Part shown: positions 7,090 to 16,203 of the stretch, piece after piece
Numbering within the stretch: the stretch's first letter is position 1
Layout: each line of letters starts with the position of its first letter
From: Ructibacterium sp965146665
Lineage (GTDB): Bacteria; Bacillota; Clostridia; Monoglobales; Monoglobaceae
Assembly: GCA_965146665.1 (NCBI GenBank)
Contig: CBCTHE010000006.1
Coordinates: 1-64,000 of the forward strand
DNA: 64,000 bases
Direction of reading: 5' to 3'
The notes under the pieces: generated by a model
Told to the model about the DNA's origin: nothing
The model's database searches: none
Seen by the model: the letters and a program-made list of their open reading frames with translations, nothing else
Made by a program: the position numbers and the translations under genes

Positions 7090-8451
7090 ATGAAGAATCA
7101 GATTCTGAAAAACGCGGCCATACTGGGTTTTTCGGGTATTTGCGCAAAGTCTTTTGACTTTGCTTTCCGAGCATTTTATTCCCGGAGCCTCGGCGCGGAG
7201 GGCATGGGCCTGTTGTCGCTGGGCTTTGGGCTTCATGGGGTGATGCTGACGGTTTCCACAGCTGGGCTGGGGGTGGCGGTGTCGAAAATCGTCTCAGAAT
7301 ATCTGGAGCAGAAGGACTACGGCGCGGTGCGCCAGAGTATGAAACTGGCGGTCTATGGGGTGGCGTGCCTGAGCCTGGCGGTTATCCTTTTGACGCTCCT
7401 GGGAGCGGAGTGGATCGCCGCGAATATTCTCGGTGATCGGCGGGTTGCGACCAGTCTGTGCTGTCTGGTGCCAAGCATTCTGTTCATGGGGATCTCCTAC
7501 TGCCTGAAGGGTTATTTTTATGCCGCGCGGAAGGCAGTCATACCGGCGTCGTCTGAATTTTTGGAGCAGGCTGTGAAATTTGCCGCCATCAGCCTCCTGC
7601 TCAAATGGTTTTTGCCCAAGGGCATCAGCTATGGCTGTACTGCCGTGTTCTGCGGCATCAGCATTGGCGAGTTTTCCTCCTGCCTGTATCTGTCCCTGTT
7701 CTTCCGCCGGGAGGCGAAAAAACTGAAGGCCTGTACCCTGCGCAAAGGAATTCTGGGCTCCATTCTGAAAATATCCTTTCCATCCATGCTCAGCTCGCTT
7801 GCGGGCTCCACCCTGCGCATGCAGGAGGAGGTCTGGATTGTTGCCGCGTTCAAGCGGTTCGGCATGAGCCATGCCGCCGCGGTCAGCAATCTGGGGATCA
7901 TCCACGGCATGGTCATGCCCATGCTGGTTTTCCCGCTGACCCTGGCGGGTTCGGTGACCACGCTTCTGGTGCCTGAGATCGCGCGGGCCAATACCGCGGC
8001 GGACAAAAGGCGGCTTCACAAACTCATACGGCGGGTTTATCAGGCCGGACTGGCGGCCGGTTTCTGTGTTCTGGCGGTGTTCCAGGTCTTTCCGGATCAG
8101 CTTTCCCAGATGATCTATCACGAGCCCGCCATTGCGCCCATGGTACGCCAGCTCTCCCTGCTCTGTCCGCTGATGTTTGTGGATTCGCTCTCCTGCGCGG
8201 TTCTCAACGGTCTGGGCAATCAGTTTTCCATGTTGTTTTACAACATCTCCGATTCCCTTCTGCGGCTCTCCGGCATCTTCGTCTTTGTCCCCTTATATGG
8301 GATGCCCGCCCTGCTTGGCGTCATTGCGGTCAGCAATCTCTTTACCTGTACCCTGACCTTCCGGAAGGTGGTAAAAACCTCCGGCTTTGGGAGGCGGCTG
8401 GCACATTTGGGATTCCGGAGGAAAATGCCCGCGCAAGGCCGCCATGTATAA
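7090..8451 (+). CDS. SpoVB-like MATE/MOP-superfamily flippase (polysaccharide/lipid exporter)
   Basis: A 453-residue integral membrane protein with about 12-14 hydrophobic segments. The start (KNAAILGFSGICAKSFDFAF and the following SRSLGAEGMGL) is typical of stage V sporulation protein B and related MOP-superfamily lipid-linked oligosaccharide flippases. In spore-formers this family serves cortex peptidoglycan or polysaccharide export; the substrate here is not known. A start 17 codons upstream exists, but the ATG at 7090 is preferred because GAGGTGG lies 7-10 nt before it. It stands alone, divergent from rubrerythrin, with the two 5' regions overlapping. MurJ is an alternative assignment, but the SpoVB-type N-terminus argues against it. 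Confidence 0.8.
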   Translation: MKNQILKNAAILGFSGICAKSFDFAFRAFYSRSLGAEGMGLLSLGFGLHGVMLTVSTAGLGVAVSKIVSEYLEQKDYGAVRQSMKLAVYGVACLSLAVILLTLLGAEWIAANILGDRRVATSLCCLVPSILFMGISYCLKGYFYAARKAVIPASSEFLEQAVKFAAISLLLKWFLPKGISYGCTAVFCGISIGEFSSCLYLSLFFRREAKKLKACTLRKGILGSILKISFPSMLSSLAGSTLRMQEEVWIVAAFKRFGMSHAAAVSNLGIIHGMVMPMLVFPLTLAGSVTTLLVPEIARANTAADKRRLHKLIRRVYQAGLAAGFCVLAVFQVFPDQLSQMIYHEPAIAPMVRQLSLLCPLMFVDSLSCAVLNGLGNQFSMLFYNISDSLLRLSGIFVFVPLYGMPALLGVIAVSNLFTCTLTFRKVVKTSGFGRRLAHLGFRRKMPAQGRHV

Positions 8452-8537
8452 TATTTGTTTTACAGCACGGAAATGTCCCGCTGATTTGTGCAGAGTGACA
8501 ATTTTTGCGCAAACAGCGGGAAATCTGTGAAAATTTC

Positions 8538-8566
8538 TTGCATTTTAAAATTTTTTATACTACAAT
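8538..8566 (+). promoter_or_regulatory. Promoter of purC
   Basis: -35 TTGCAT (8538-8543), 17-nt AT-rich spacer, -10 TACAAT (8561-8566). It lies 57 nt upstream of the purC start. Confidence 0.7.
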
Positions 8567-8622
8567 AAATAGGTGTTTTTGAATAGGGTTTGGATTATAA
8601 CATATAGGAGGAATCAGAGAAG

Positions 8623-9333
8623 ATGCAGAAGCTGGAACAGTTGTATGAAGGAAAGGCAAAAAAGGTTTTCAAAACCGACGATCCTGAAGTGTTGATGGTG
8701 GACTATAAGGACGACGCGACCGCCTTCAACGGCGAGAAAAAAGGCACCATTGCGTCCAAGGGGATCATCAACAACAAGGTGACCAATCACCTGATGAAGA
8801 TGCTGGAAAAGGAGGGGATTCCGACCCACCTGATCGAGGAGGTCTCCGACCGTGAGACGCTGGTGAAAAAGGTGACCATTGTTCCGCTGGAAGTCATCAT
8901 CCGCAATGTCGCGGCGGGCTCTTTCTCCAAGCGCTATGGCGTGGAAGAAGGCCGGGAGCTGTGCTGTCCCTCTCTGGAATTCAGCCTGAAGGATGACGCG
9001 CTGGGCGATCCTCTGATCAACAGCTATCATGTGCTGTCCCTGGGCCTTGCCACCCAGGAGGAGATCGACCTGATCGCCAAATACGCCTTTAAGGTCAATG
9101 AGATTTTGAAAGCATATCTGCTGAATCTGGGCATTAAGCTGATCGACTTCAAGCTGGAATTCGGCAAAACCTCGGACGGGACCATTGTGCTGGCCGATGA
9201 AATTTCGCCTGACACCTGCCGGTTCTGGGATGTGGAGACCAACGAAAAGCTGGACAAGGACCGTTTCAGAAGGGATCTGGGCAATGTGGAAGACGCCTAT
9301 CAGGAGATTATGAAGCGCCTTATGGGAATGTAA
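8623..9333 (+). CDS. purC: Phosphoribosylaminoimidazole-succinocarboxamide synthase (SAICAR synthetase)
   Basis: ATP-dependent addition of aspartate to CAIR in de novo purine synthesis. The 236-residue protein has the usual length. The N-terminal LYEGKAKKVF (about residues 6-15) is the family signature, with the nucleotide-binding block DATAFNGEKKG (about 31-41), VVPLEVIIRNVAAGS-like IVPLEVIIRNVAAGSFSKR (about 86-104) and LIDFKLEFGK followed by LADEISPDTCRFWD (about 170-205). An AGGAGG ribosome site lies 13 nt upstream. It heads a partial purine cluster with purF and guaA; purE, purM, purN, purH and purD are not in the window. Confidence 0.96.
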   Translation: MQKLEQLYEGKAKKVFKTDDPEVLMVDYKDDATAFNGEKKGTIASKGIINNKVTNHLMKMLEKEGIPTHLIEEVSDRETLVKKVTIVPLEVIIRNVAAGSFSKRYGVEEGRELCCPSLEFSLKDDALGDPLINSYHVLSLGLATQEEIDLIAKYAFKVNEILKAYLLNLGIKLIDFKLEFGKTSDGTIVLADEISPDTCRFWDVETNEKLDKDRFRRDLGNVEDAYQEIMKRLMGM

Positions 9334-9477
9334 GCTTCGCGGAAATCTGTATCAAACTTCTTTATGAAATTTTAGCGGCATAAAAGATAAGAAGGCGGCG
9401 GAAAAAGGAGAAAGTCCCGGCCTGCCGCCAGCTACGGCATGGAGCATGTGCTCCCAGAAAAAAGCGGAGGTGTATCG

Positions 9478-10905
9478 GTGAAACAGCAAGAAATTTTCGG
9501 CGCGGATTCCCTGCATGAGGAATGCGGTGTGTTTGGCGTTTACGACAATGGAGATAATCTGGATGTATCCCGGCTGACCTATTACGGCCTGTACGCGCTT
9601 CAGCACAGAGGCCAGGAGAGCTGCGGCATTGCGGTGAACAACCGGGACGATAACGACAACATACAGATTGTGCAGTATAAGGATATGGGTCTGGTTCAGG
9701 AGGTGTTCAACGAGCTGGTGCTCAAGGAGCTCAAGGGCTGTGCGGCGGTGGGGCATGTGCGGTATGCCACTGCGGGCGCGAGCCGGCGCGAGAACGCCCA
9801 GCCGCTGGTATCCCGGTATCAAAAGGGATCCTTTGCGCTGGCGCACAATGGGAATCTGGTCAATGTGGACAAGATCCGCACAGAGCTGGAGGAACAGGGT
9901 GCCATCTTCCAGACCAGCAATGACAGCGAAATCATCGCCCATCTGATGGCAAAGGAACGGATCCGCACCAATTCCACGGCGGAAGCGGTCATGAAGATCA
10001 TGACCGAGATCAGCGGCGCATATTCGCTGGTCATCATGACCCCCCAGAGGATGGTTGTGGCGCGGGATCCCCAGGGTTTCCGGCCGCTGTGTATCGGAAA
10101 AATCAAAAATTCCTGGGTGTTTGCGTCTGAGTCCTGCGCGCTGGATTCCGTCAACGCAGAGTATGTCCGGGACGTGGAGCCGGGTGAGGTTCTTGTCGCT
10201 GACAAGGAAGGACTGCACTCCTATCGGGATATGTGCGGACAGAAGACATCGCTGTGTGTCTTTGAATATATCTATTTTGCCCGGCCTGACAGCATCATTG
10301 ACGGCGAGAGCGTACACCGTGCCCGGCTGAATGCCGGAAAATTTCTGGCCAAGGAGAGCCCGGTGGAGGCGGATATTGTGATCGGCGTTCCGGATTCCGG
10401 GCTGGATGCCGCGCTGGGCTATTCTTATGAATCCGGTATTCCCTATGGGGTTGGGTTCATCAAGAACCGGTATATCGGGCGAACCTTTATACAGCCCACC
10501 CAGGAGGAGCGCGAGGCGGCGCTCAGAATCAAGCTCAACGCCATGCGGGAAGCCATTGACGGCAAGCGGGTGGTCATGGTGGACGATTCCATTGTCCGCG
10601 GTACGACCTGCCGGCGTATTGTGAATCTCCTTCGGGAAGCCGGCGCAAAGGAGGTTCATGTCCGGATTTCCTCCCCGCCCTTCCTGAATCCTTGTTATTT
10701 TGGCACCGACATTGACAACCGGGACAAGCTGATCGCGTGTCAGCTCTCGCTGGAGGAGACCCGGCAGAAGATCGGCGCGGACACGCTGGCGTATCTTTCG
10801 ATTCATGCCATGCAGAACCTGGCGCCGGACTGCGGTCTGGGATGCTGTGATGCCTGTTTTACGGGGAACTATCCTGTCTATGTCCCGGAAGAGGACAACC
10901 AGTAA
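9478..10905 (+). CDS. purF: Amidophosphoribosyltransferase (Fe-S type)
   Basis: Commits PRPP to purine synthesis by making 5-phosphoribosylamine with glutamine as amino donor. The 475-residue protein starts at a GTG, chosen for the GGAGGTG site 5 nt upstream. A 15-residue propeptide ending in HEE precedes the catalytic Cys16 of CGVFGVY, so it should be matured by self-cleavage as in Bacillus. Further marks are the Ntn-amidotransferase motifs LQHRGQES and GHVRYATAG, the PRPP loop VVMVDDSIVRGTT (about 359-371), and the C-terminal Cys pattern CGLGCCDACFTGNYP. These Cys residues match the [4Fe-4S] enzyme class, which is oxygen-labile. It lies 144 nt after purC. Confidence 0.96.
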   Translation: MKQQEIFGADSLHEECGVFGVYDNGDNLDVSRLTYYGLYALQHRGQESCGIAVNNRDDNDNIQIVQYKDMGLVQEVFNELVLKELKGCAAVGHVRYATAGASRRENAQPLVSRYQKGSFALAHNGNLVNVDKIRTELEEQGAIFQTSNDSEIIAHLMAKERIRTNSTAEAVMKIMTEISGAYSLVIMTPQRMVVARDPQGFRPLCIGKIKNSWVFASESCALDSVNAEYVRDVEPGEVLVADKEGLHSYRDMCGQKTSLCVFEYIYFARPDSIIDGESVHRARLNAGKFLAKESPVEADIVIGVPDSGLDAALGYSYESGIPYGVGFIKNRYIGRTFIQPTQEEREAALRIKLNAMREAIDGKRVVMVDDSIVRGTTCRRIVNLLREAGAKEVHVRISSPPFLNPCYFGTDIDNRDKLIACQLSLEETRQKIGADTLAYLSIHAMQNLAPDCGLGCCDACFTGNYPVYVPEEDNQ

Positions 10906-10921
10906 CTGCGGAAGAACCAGT

Positions 10922-10946
10922 AGGGACGGCGGATACCGCCGCCCCT
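10922..10946 (+). terminator. Hairpin between purF and guaA
   Basis: An 11-bp stem with one mismatch (AGGGACGGCGG at 10922-10932 with CCGCCGCCCCT at 10936-10946), starting 16 nt after purF. The T tract after it (GCTTTCATTCC) is weak, so it may only attenuate read-through into guaA. Confidence 0.5.
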
Positions 10947-11038
10947 GCTTTCATTCCTGGGGAGATACTGCCGGACTCGCGGAGCCGGCGTGTTTTCCGG
11001 CGTATAATCGAAATTTGGAATACCTAAGGAGGAGAATC

Positions 11039-12571
11039 ATGCAGAACGAGACCATTGTTGTGGTTGATTTTGGCGGACAGTATAACCAGCTCATTGCACG
11101 CAGAGTGCGGGAGGCCAATGTGTATTGCGAGGTGGTGCCCTATTCCAGATCTGCCGAGGAGATCAAAGCCTATGCGCCCAAGGGGATCATTTTTACCGGC
11201 GGGCCGAACAGCGTCTATGACGAAAAAGCGCCCAAGGTGGATCCCGGGGTATTTGATCTGGGGGTTCCGATTCTGGGGATCTGTTACGGCGCGCAGATGA
11301 TGAGCATGATGCTGGGCGGCCAGGTTCAGCGGGCCAGCACCCGGGAATATGGGGTGGTTGGTGTGAAGCTGGAGGAAAGCCCGATCTTTCAGGGGATCGA
11401 CCGGGAAAATGAGTGTCTGATGAGCCACACGGACAAGATTGCCGAGGTGCCGGAGGGGTTCCAGACCGCAGGAAAAACCGCGGACTGTCCGGTGGCGGCG
11501 TTTCAGGATATCAACCGGAATTTTTATGGCGTACAGTTTCATCCCGAGGTAAACCATACGCCCTTTGGAAGCCGGATGATTCGTAACTTCCTGTACCGGG
11601 TCTGCGGCTGCAGAGGGGACTGGACCATGGCGGACTATGCCAAGCGGTATATTGCGGCGGCAAAAGAGAAAATTGGGGATAAAAAGGTGCTCTGCGCCCT
11701 TTCCGGGGGTGTGGACAGCAGTGTGGCCGCTGTGCTTCTGCATCAGGCTGTTGGAAAACAGCTGGTCTGTATTTTCGTGGATCACGGTCTTTTGCGCAAG
11801 AATGAGGGAGACGAAGTGGAGCAGATCTTCCGGGAACAGTTTGCGATTAACCTGGTGCGGGTGAACTGTGAGGAGCGTTTTCTCAGCCGTCTGGCCGGGA
11901 TCAGCGAACCGGAACAGAAGCGGAAGATCATTGGTGAAGAGTTTATCCGTGTCTTTGAGGAAGAGGCGAAAAAGATTGGCCGGGTGGATTATCTTGTGCA
12001 GGGAACCATCTATCCGGATGTAATTGAAAGCGGCGCCGGGGATGCCTCCGTGATCAAAAGCCACCACAATGTGGGCGGTTTGCCGGATTATGTGGATTTT
12101 AAAGAGATCATTGAACCCCTGCGCAACCTGTTTAAGGATGAGGTGCGGCAGCTTGGACTGGAATTGGGGATTCCCGAGAATCTGGTCTGGCGCCAGCCGT
12201 TTCCCGGCCCTGGCCTTGCGGTGCGGTGCATTGGGGAAATTACTAGGCCACGGCTGGAAATCCTGAAGGACGCGGATGCCATTTTCCGGGAGGAAATTGC
12301 AAAGGCGGGACTGCAGCGGGAGATCAACCAGTATTTCGCGGTTATAACGGATATGCGTTCCGTTGGCGTCATGGGCGATGAGCGTACCTATGATTATACC
12401 ATTGCGCTCAGGGCAGTGACTACCACCGACTTTATGACCGGCGAGTGGGCGCGCATTCCCTATGATGTGCTGGAAACGGTCAGCCGCCGGATTGTCAACG
12501 AGGTCAAGCATGTGAACCGTATCGTTTACGACATCACCGGCAAGCCCCCCGCCACCATTGAGTGGGAGTAA
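11039..12571 (+). CDS. guaA: GMP synthase (glutamine-hydrolysing)
   Basis: Converts XMP to GMP with glutamine and ATP. The 510-residue single-chain form has an N-terminal class I glutamine amidotransferase, with the nucleophile Cys in ILGICYGAQMM (about residue 81) and the His-Glu pair in QFHPEVNHT. This is followed by the ATP pyrophosphatase domain (PP-loop ALSGGVDSSVAA, about 220-231) and the XMP-binding dimerisation domain (RQPFPGPGLAVR near residue 385, ending GKPPATIEWE). The ATG at 11039 has AAGGAGGAG 6 nt upstream. It closes the purC-purF-guaA run and is followed by a strong terminator at 12683-12725, after which the base composition changes. Confidence 0.97.
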   Translation: MQNETIVVVDFGGQYNQLIARRVREANVYCEVVPYSRSAEEIKAYAPKGIIFTGGPNSVYDEKAPKVDPGVFDLGVPILGICYGAQMMSMMLGGQVQRASTREYGVVGVKLEESPIFQGIDRENECLMSHTDKIAEVPEGFQTAGKTADCPVAAFQDINRNFYGVQFHPEVNHTPFGSRMIRNFLYRVCGCRGDWTMADYAKRYIAAAKEKIGDKKVLCALSGGVDSSVAAVLLHQAVGKQLVCIFVDHGLLRKNEGDEVEQIFREQFAINLVRVNCEERFLSRLAGISEPEQKRKIIGEEFIRVFEEEAKKIGRVDYLVQGTIYPDVIESGAGDASVIKSHHNVGGLPDYVDFKEIIEPLRNLFKDEVRQLGLELGIPENLVWRQPFPGPGLAVRCIGEITRPRLEILKDADAIFREEIAKAGLQREINQYFAVITDMRSVGVMGDERTYDYTIALRAVTTTDFMTGEWARIPYDVLETVSRRIVNEVKHVNRIVYDITGKPPATIEWE

Positions 12572-12682
12572 CCGAGAAGATTATTAAATGTGAAACCAAC
12601 TGAAATGGAGCGCGTGGAGGGACCCCATAGGCTGCGGAAGAGTGGGGCTGTCCAGCACGGATTAAATTTGCGTATAAAAAGT

Positions 12683-12725
12683 AATGCCGGGTGTGGCTAA
12701 AAAAGTTGCACCCGGCATTTTTTAA
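12683..12725 (+). terminator. Rho-independent terminator downstream of guaA
   Basis: A perfect 11-bp stem, AATGCCGGGTG (12683-12693) with CACCCGGCATT (12709-12719), followed by a T run. The 350-nt gap 12572-12922 otherwise holds only the promoter of the restriction island. Confidence 0.9.
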
Positions 12726-12862
12726 TTACAGGGGATGATGAAACTTTGGGTATAAGGCTGACGGCCGTTGATTTTAACCGTTGATTTTAAGCGGCTTAAG
12801 TGCATGGTGCTGTTTTCCGGTTTGTATCATTTTGTCTTTCCGCCAATGTTTGATATAGCTAA

Positions 12863-12900
12863 ACGTACGTGTTGACAAGCTTAATAAAAATGTTTATAAT
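12863..12900 (+). promoter_or_regulatory. Consensus promoter and possible operator of the restriction island
   Basis: -35 TTGACA (12872-12877), 17-nt spacer, -10 TATAAT (12895-12900): a perfect sigma-A promoter. A perfect 8-bp palindrome, ACGTACGT (12863-12870), abuts the -35 and could be the binding site of the adjacent XRE protein. The operator role is inference. Confidence 0.75.
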
Positions 12901-12922
12901 ATAAAGGATTGGAGGTGGATAA

Positions 12923-13132
12923 ATGACAACTTCTGAGCAAATAAAAGTGTTATGTGTATGTTCAGGCATAAGTATGGCTGAACTTGCAAGACGGCTTAAT
13001 ACTTCCCCTCAGTCATTAAGCGGAAAAATTAAAAGAGGTAGTTTTACCATCAACGACCTTGAGAATATTGCCGATGCCGTTGGTGTCAAATTTGAACATA
13101 AATTTGTCCTTAATAACGGCGATAAAATATAA
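12923..13132 (+). CDS. Small XRE-family HTH regulator (candidate control protein of the RM system)
   Basis: A 69-residue protein that is nearly all helix-turn-helix: SGISMAELARRLNTSPQSLS and KIKRGSFTINDLENIADAVG (about residues 14-54) follow the Xre/Cro fold. Its size and place as first gene before a methylase and endonuclease are those of C-proteins, which time methylase and nuclease expression in type II restriction systems. However, single HTH proteins of this kind are also common elsewhere. GGAGGTGG lies just upstream. The next gene starts 15 nt on, so it is probably co-transcribed. Its target may be the palindrome next to its own promoter. Confidence 0.75.
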   Translation: MTTSEQIKVLCVCSGISMAELARRLNTSPQSLSGKIKRGSFTINDLENIADAVGVKFEHKFVLNNGDKI

Positions 13133-13147
13133 AGTGAGGTACAGAAA

Positions 13148-14200
13148 ATGGCACAATATAGGCTTGGCGAATTGTTTTGCGGTCCCGGCGGCATAGCCTG
13201 CGGCGCTTCGTTAGCAGATATAGGTAATAGGGATTATTCAATAGTCCACGCTTGGGCAAACGATTATGACCAAGACACCTGCAATACATACATCCATAAT
13301 ATATGTCCCAATTCCCCTGAAAGTGTTGTTTGCGGAGATGTAAGAAAGCTTGATTTAAAAACGCTCGGTCCAATAGATGCACTTGCCTTTGGGTTCCCTT
13401 GCAATGATTTTTCCGTTGTCGGCGAGCAAAAAGGATTTGACGGCACGTTTGGACCGCTTTATAAATATGGTGCTGAAGCTTTAAGAATTTATAAGCCGCA
13501 ATGGTTTTTGGCGGAAAATGTAGGCGGCTTAGCCAGTGCAAACAAGGGGAGTGCCCTTCAAGTGATACGGAGGGAACTTGCTGACTGCGGCTATAGAATA
13601 TATCCGCATTTATATAAGTTTGAGGAATATGGAGTACCTCAGGCAAGACATAGAATTATTTTAATTGGCATTCGAAGAGATCTGCCATATGAGTTTTGTC
13701 CTCCGAGCTCGGATGTATATCAAGGTGTCAATACTTGCAAAAACGCTTTGGAAAATCCTCCTATTCCTGCTGAAGCAAAGAATAATGAGCTGACGCGTCA
13801 GTCGGAGATTGTTACTGAACGGCTGAAATATATCAAACCGGGTGAAAATGCGTTTAATGCTGATCTGCCTGACGAACTGAAGCTTAATGTTAAAGGTGCA
13901 AAAATCAGTCAGATTTATAAAAGGCTTGATCCCAATAAACCCGCCTATACGGTTACAGGCTCGGGCGGCGGCGGAACGCATATTTACCACTATTCTGAAC
14001 CAAGGGCATTGACGAACAGAGAACGTGCCAGACTGCAAACCTTTCCTGACAGCTATGAGTTTATAGGTTCAAAGGAGAGTGTGCGTAAACAGATTGGTAT
14101 GGCGGTTCCTGTACAGGGAGCTAAAATCATTTTTGAAGCTGTGCTGAAAACATTTGCAGGGATTGAATATCCTGCTGTCCCCTGCAACATCAAGGAGTGA
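13148..14200 (+). CDS. DNA (cytosine-5) methyltransferase
   Basis: Methylates cytosine C5 in the recognition site of the restriction system using S-adenosylmethionine. The 350-residue protein shows the ordered C5-methylase motifs: I, LFCGPGGIACG (about residues 8-18); IV, GFPCNDFS with the catalytic Cys (about 82-89); VI, ENVGG (about 123-127); VIII, QARHR (about 165-169); IX, ALTNRERARLQTFPD (about 284-298); X, GMAVPV (about 315-320). Motif IV is a variant of the common PPCQxFS, with Asn-Asp replacing Gln-x. The target-recognition region lies at about 185-280. The gene is AT-richer than its neighbours, suggesting horizontal gain. Its TGA overlaps the endonuclease start by one base. Confidence 0.95.
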   Translation: MAQYRLGELFCGPGGIACGASLADIGNRDYSIVHAWANDYDQDTCNTYIHNICPNSPESVVCGDVRKLDLKTLGPIDALAFGFPCNDFSVVGEQKGFDGTFGPLYKYGAEALRIYKPQWFLAENVGGLASANKGSALQVIRRELADCGYRIYPHLYKFEEYGVPQARHRIILIGIRRDLPYEFCPPSSDVYQGVNTCKNALENPPIPAEAKNNELTRQSEIVTERLKYIKPGENAFNADLPDELKLNVKGAKISQIYKRLDPNKPAYTVTGSGGGGTHIYHYSEPRALTNRERARLQTFPDSYEFIGSKESVRKQIGMAVPVQGAKIIFEAVLKTFAGIEYPAVPCNIKE

Positions 14201-15762
14201 TGAAATTGCTCAATTACTGGTGGGTCACACGCCCAAAGAGAAAATTAAATTCTGTGCCAGAGGTTCTTTCTGCTTTTGCGGAAGCGTCATTGGATCAAGA
14301 ATGGCAGGGGCAGCGCAGTTCACATCTTTCATTTGAGGAAATGCTTGAAGAAGCCGGATTGAAACGCAAAGGCGAGAGGCGTGACCAAACAGGCGGCGGC
14401 GCAAGAACATATAAGGCGTGGGTTATGAGCCTGGGGTTAATTTTTACCCAGGAGTCAACAGGAAAAATTAAACTTACGCTTGCAGGCGAAGCAATTATGA
14501 ATGGTGATAACCCTGTTGAAGTTTTGAAAAATCAGATTTTGAAATATCAATTTCCGTCATCTTTTTCAACGGGCAGAAATATTGATGTGGCGGCACGCTT
14601 TAAAATACACCCGTTTGTATTTATGCTTAGACTGCTTGCTGATGGTAGAATCAGAAGCCTGTCGGAAGAAGAACTTGCAAAAATTGTTGTCGTTGAAGCA
14701 GAAAATGAAAGCGAAAAGTGTTTTGAACACATAGTTTCACGCATACTGGAATTTCGTGATAAAGGCGATGCTTGTCTGGATCCTGATTTTGCCGTGAAAT
14801 ACGCACCATCAAAGGGCGGAGGCCGAGAGAACAAGCCCTATGCCCATTTAATGGACTTGGCAAATACACTTTTTAACTGGCTTGAATATACTCAGCTTGC
14901 AAAGCGCGGGGACAGCAGAATTGCTGTATTGCCCGGCAAAGAGACTGAAGTTGCCGATATACTCGCCAACCCTCCTGCCTTTGTTGACAGACCTCAGCAA
15001 CACGAGTATTTTCAAAGAAAATACGGAATAGATCCGAAGCATAGAAAAGATACCCGCAATTTAACGGGAACAGCAACCATAACCGCTAAAATAATTGCTG
15101 AACAAAAGGTCAGAAATGCGTTTATTGCGTTATCTTTGCGTCAGCCCATATCCTGTGTGAATGCGAAACTTATTGATAAAATCGTCGAGATCACAGGAAT
15201 TGATGAAAGATTTGCGGAAGAAACTCTGCATAAATATTATCCAAAAGGTTCTATCGGTGCGTTTATGACAGAATACTTTGAGATGGCGTTTAAAGGCAGA
15301 GATGAGGCAGCAGAATTTGAAAAAGCTACGGTTAATCTCTTTGAGGATGTATTTGGCTTTTCGGCAAAGCACGTGGGGCCTATTGGCCTGACACCTGACG
15401 TATTGGCTGTATCAGATGCTGACGGATATTGTGCGGTGATTGACAATAAGGCATACAGCAAATATACAATTAACAACGATCATCACAACCGTATGGTACA
15501 TAACTATATTGGCAAATTGAATCATTACTACAGCGGCACATATCCTCTTGCCTTCTTTTCGTACATTGCAGGCGGATTTGGTGCAAACATAGACAAACAG
15601 CTGCAGGCAATTACAGATGAAACGGGTATAATGGGCAGTGCTATGAGTGTGGGCAATATGATTGAACTGATTAAGCGGTATGATGTGTGCGGCTATAATC
15701 ATTCTGATATCAGAGAATTTTTCTCGGTCGGCAGACAAGTGCTGCAATCTGATTTCAAATAA
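14200..15762 (+). CDS. AlwI-like type II restriction endonuclease
   Basis: A 520-residue protein encoded directly after, and one base overlapping, the cytosine methylase. It resembles the AlwI family of restriction enzymes by its N-terminal YWWVTRPKRK region and by a C-terminal PD-(D/E)xK-type site, TPDVLAVSDADGYCAVIDNK (about residues 403-422: catalytic D and D-x-K). AlwI itself cuts outside GGATC; the site here is unknown. The start could be the ATG at 14200 or a TTG at 14206, which is better spaced from AAGGAG. Overlap with the methylase implies translational coupling, so nuclease is made only when methylase has been made. AT-rich like the rest of the island. Confidence 0.75.
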   Translation: MKLLNYWWVTRPKRKLNSVPEVLSAFAEASLDQEWQGQRSSHLSFEEMLEEAGLKRKGERRDQTGGGARTYKAWVMSLGLIFTQESTGKIKLTLAGEAIMNGDNPVEVLKNQILKYQFPSSFSTGRNIDVAARFKIHPFVFMLRLLADGRIRSLSEEELAKIVVVEAENESEKCFEHIVSRILEFRDKGDACLDPDFAVKYAPSKGGGRENKPYAHLMDLANTLFNWLEYTQLAKRGDSRIAVLPGKETEVADILANPPAFVDRPQQHEYFQRKYGIDPKHRKDTRNLTGTATITAKIIAEQKVRNAFIALSLRQPISCVNAKLIDKIVEITGIDERFAEETLHKYYPKGSIGAFMTEYFEMAFKGRDEAAEFEKATVNLFEDVFGFSAKHVGPIGLTPDVLAVSDADGYCAVIDNKAYSKYTINNDHHNRMVHNYIGKLNHYYSGTYPLAFFSYIAGGFGANIDKQLQAITDETGIMGSAMSVGNMIELIKRYDVCGYNHSDIREFFSVGRQVLQSDFK

Positions 15763-15777
15763 TCGGAACGGTGTTAT

Positions 15778-16203
15778 ATGGATAATCATTCAAAAGAAGT
15801 ACGAAGCTATAATATGTCTAAAATCAGAAGTACAGGGACCAAACCGGAGGAAGCGGTTCGAAAATATCTTTTCTCAAAAGGTCTGCGTTATAGAAAAAAT
15901 GTAAAAACGCTTCCAGGCAAGCCAGATATTGTGCTTCCAAAATATAAGACTATTGTTTTTGTAAATGGGTGTTTTTGGCATGGACATCAAAATTGCAGAT
16001 ACTTTGTAATGCCAAAATCCAACGCGGAATATTGGTCTGAAAAAATTAAAAGAAATAAGGAAAGAGATATAACAATTTATAATCAGTTAACAGAATTAGG
16101 ATGGAATGTGATAACTGTTTGGGAATGCGGTCTGAAAAATGGTAAAAGAGAGCAAACATTGGAGTATTTGTATTATAATATTTTGAGAAATATAAACGAA
16201 TAG
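15778..16203 (+). CDS. vsr: Very short patch repair endonuclease
   Basis: Nicks at T:G mismatches that arise when 5-methylcytosine deaminates, and so repairs mutations caused by the accompanying methylase. The 141-residue protein has the full Vsr pattern: EVRSYNMSKIRSTGTKPE (about residues 7-24), LPGKPDIVLPKYK with the catalytic Asp (about 45-57), FVNGCFWHGH with the zinc/active-site Cys and His residues (about 61-70), PKSNAEYW and LGWNVITVWEC (about 106-116). It starts 15 nt after the endonuclease. The presence of vsr supports the methylase making 5mC rather than N4-methylcytosine. Confidence 0.95.
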   Translation: MDNHSKEVRSYNMSKIRSTGTKPEEAVRKYLFSKGLRYRKNVKTLPGKPDIVLPKYKTIVFVNGCFWHGHQNCRYFVMPKSNAEYWSEKIKRNKERDITIYNQLTELGWNVITVWECGLKNGKREQTLEYLYYNILRNINE

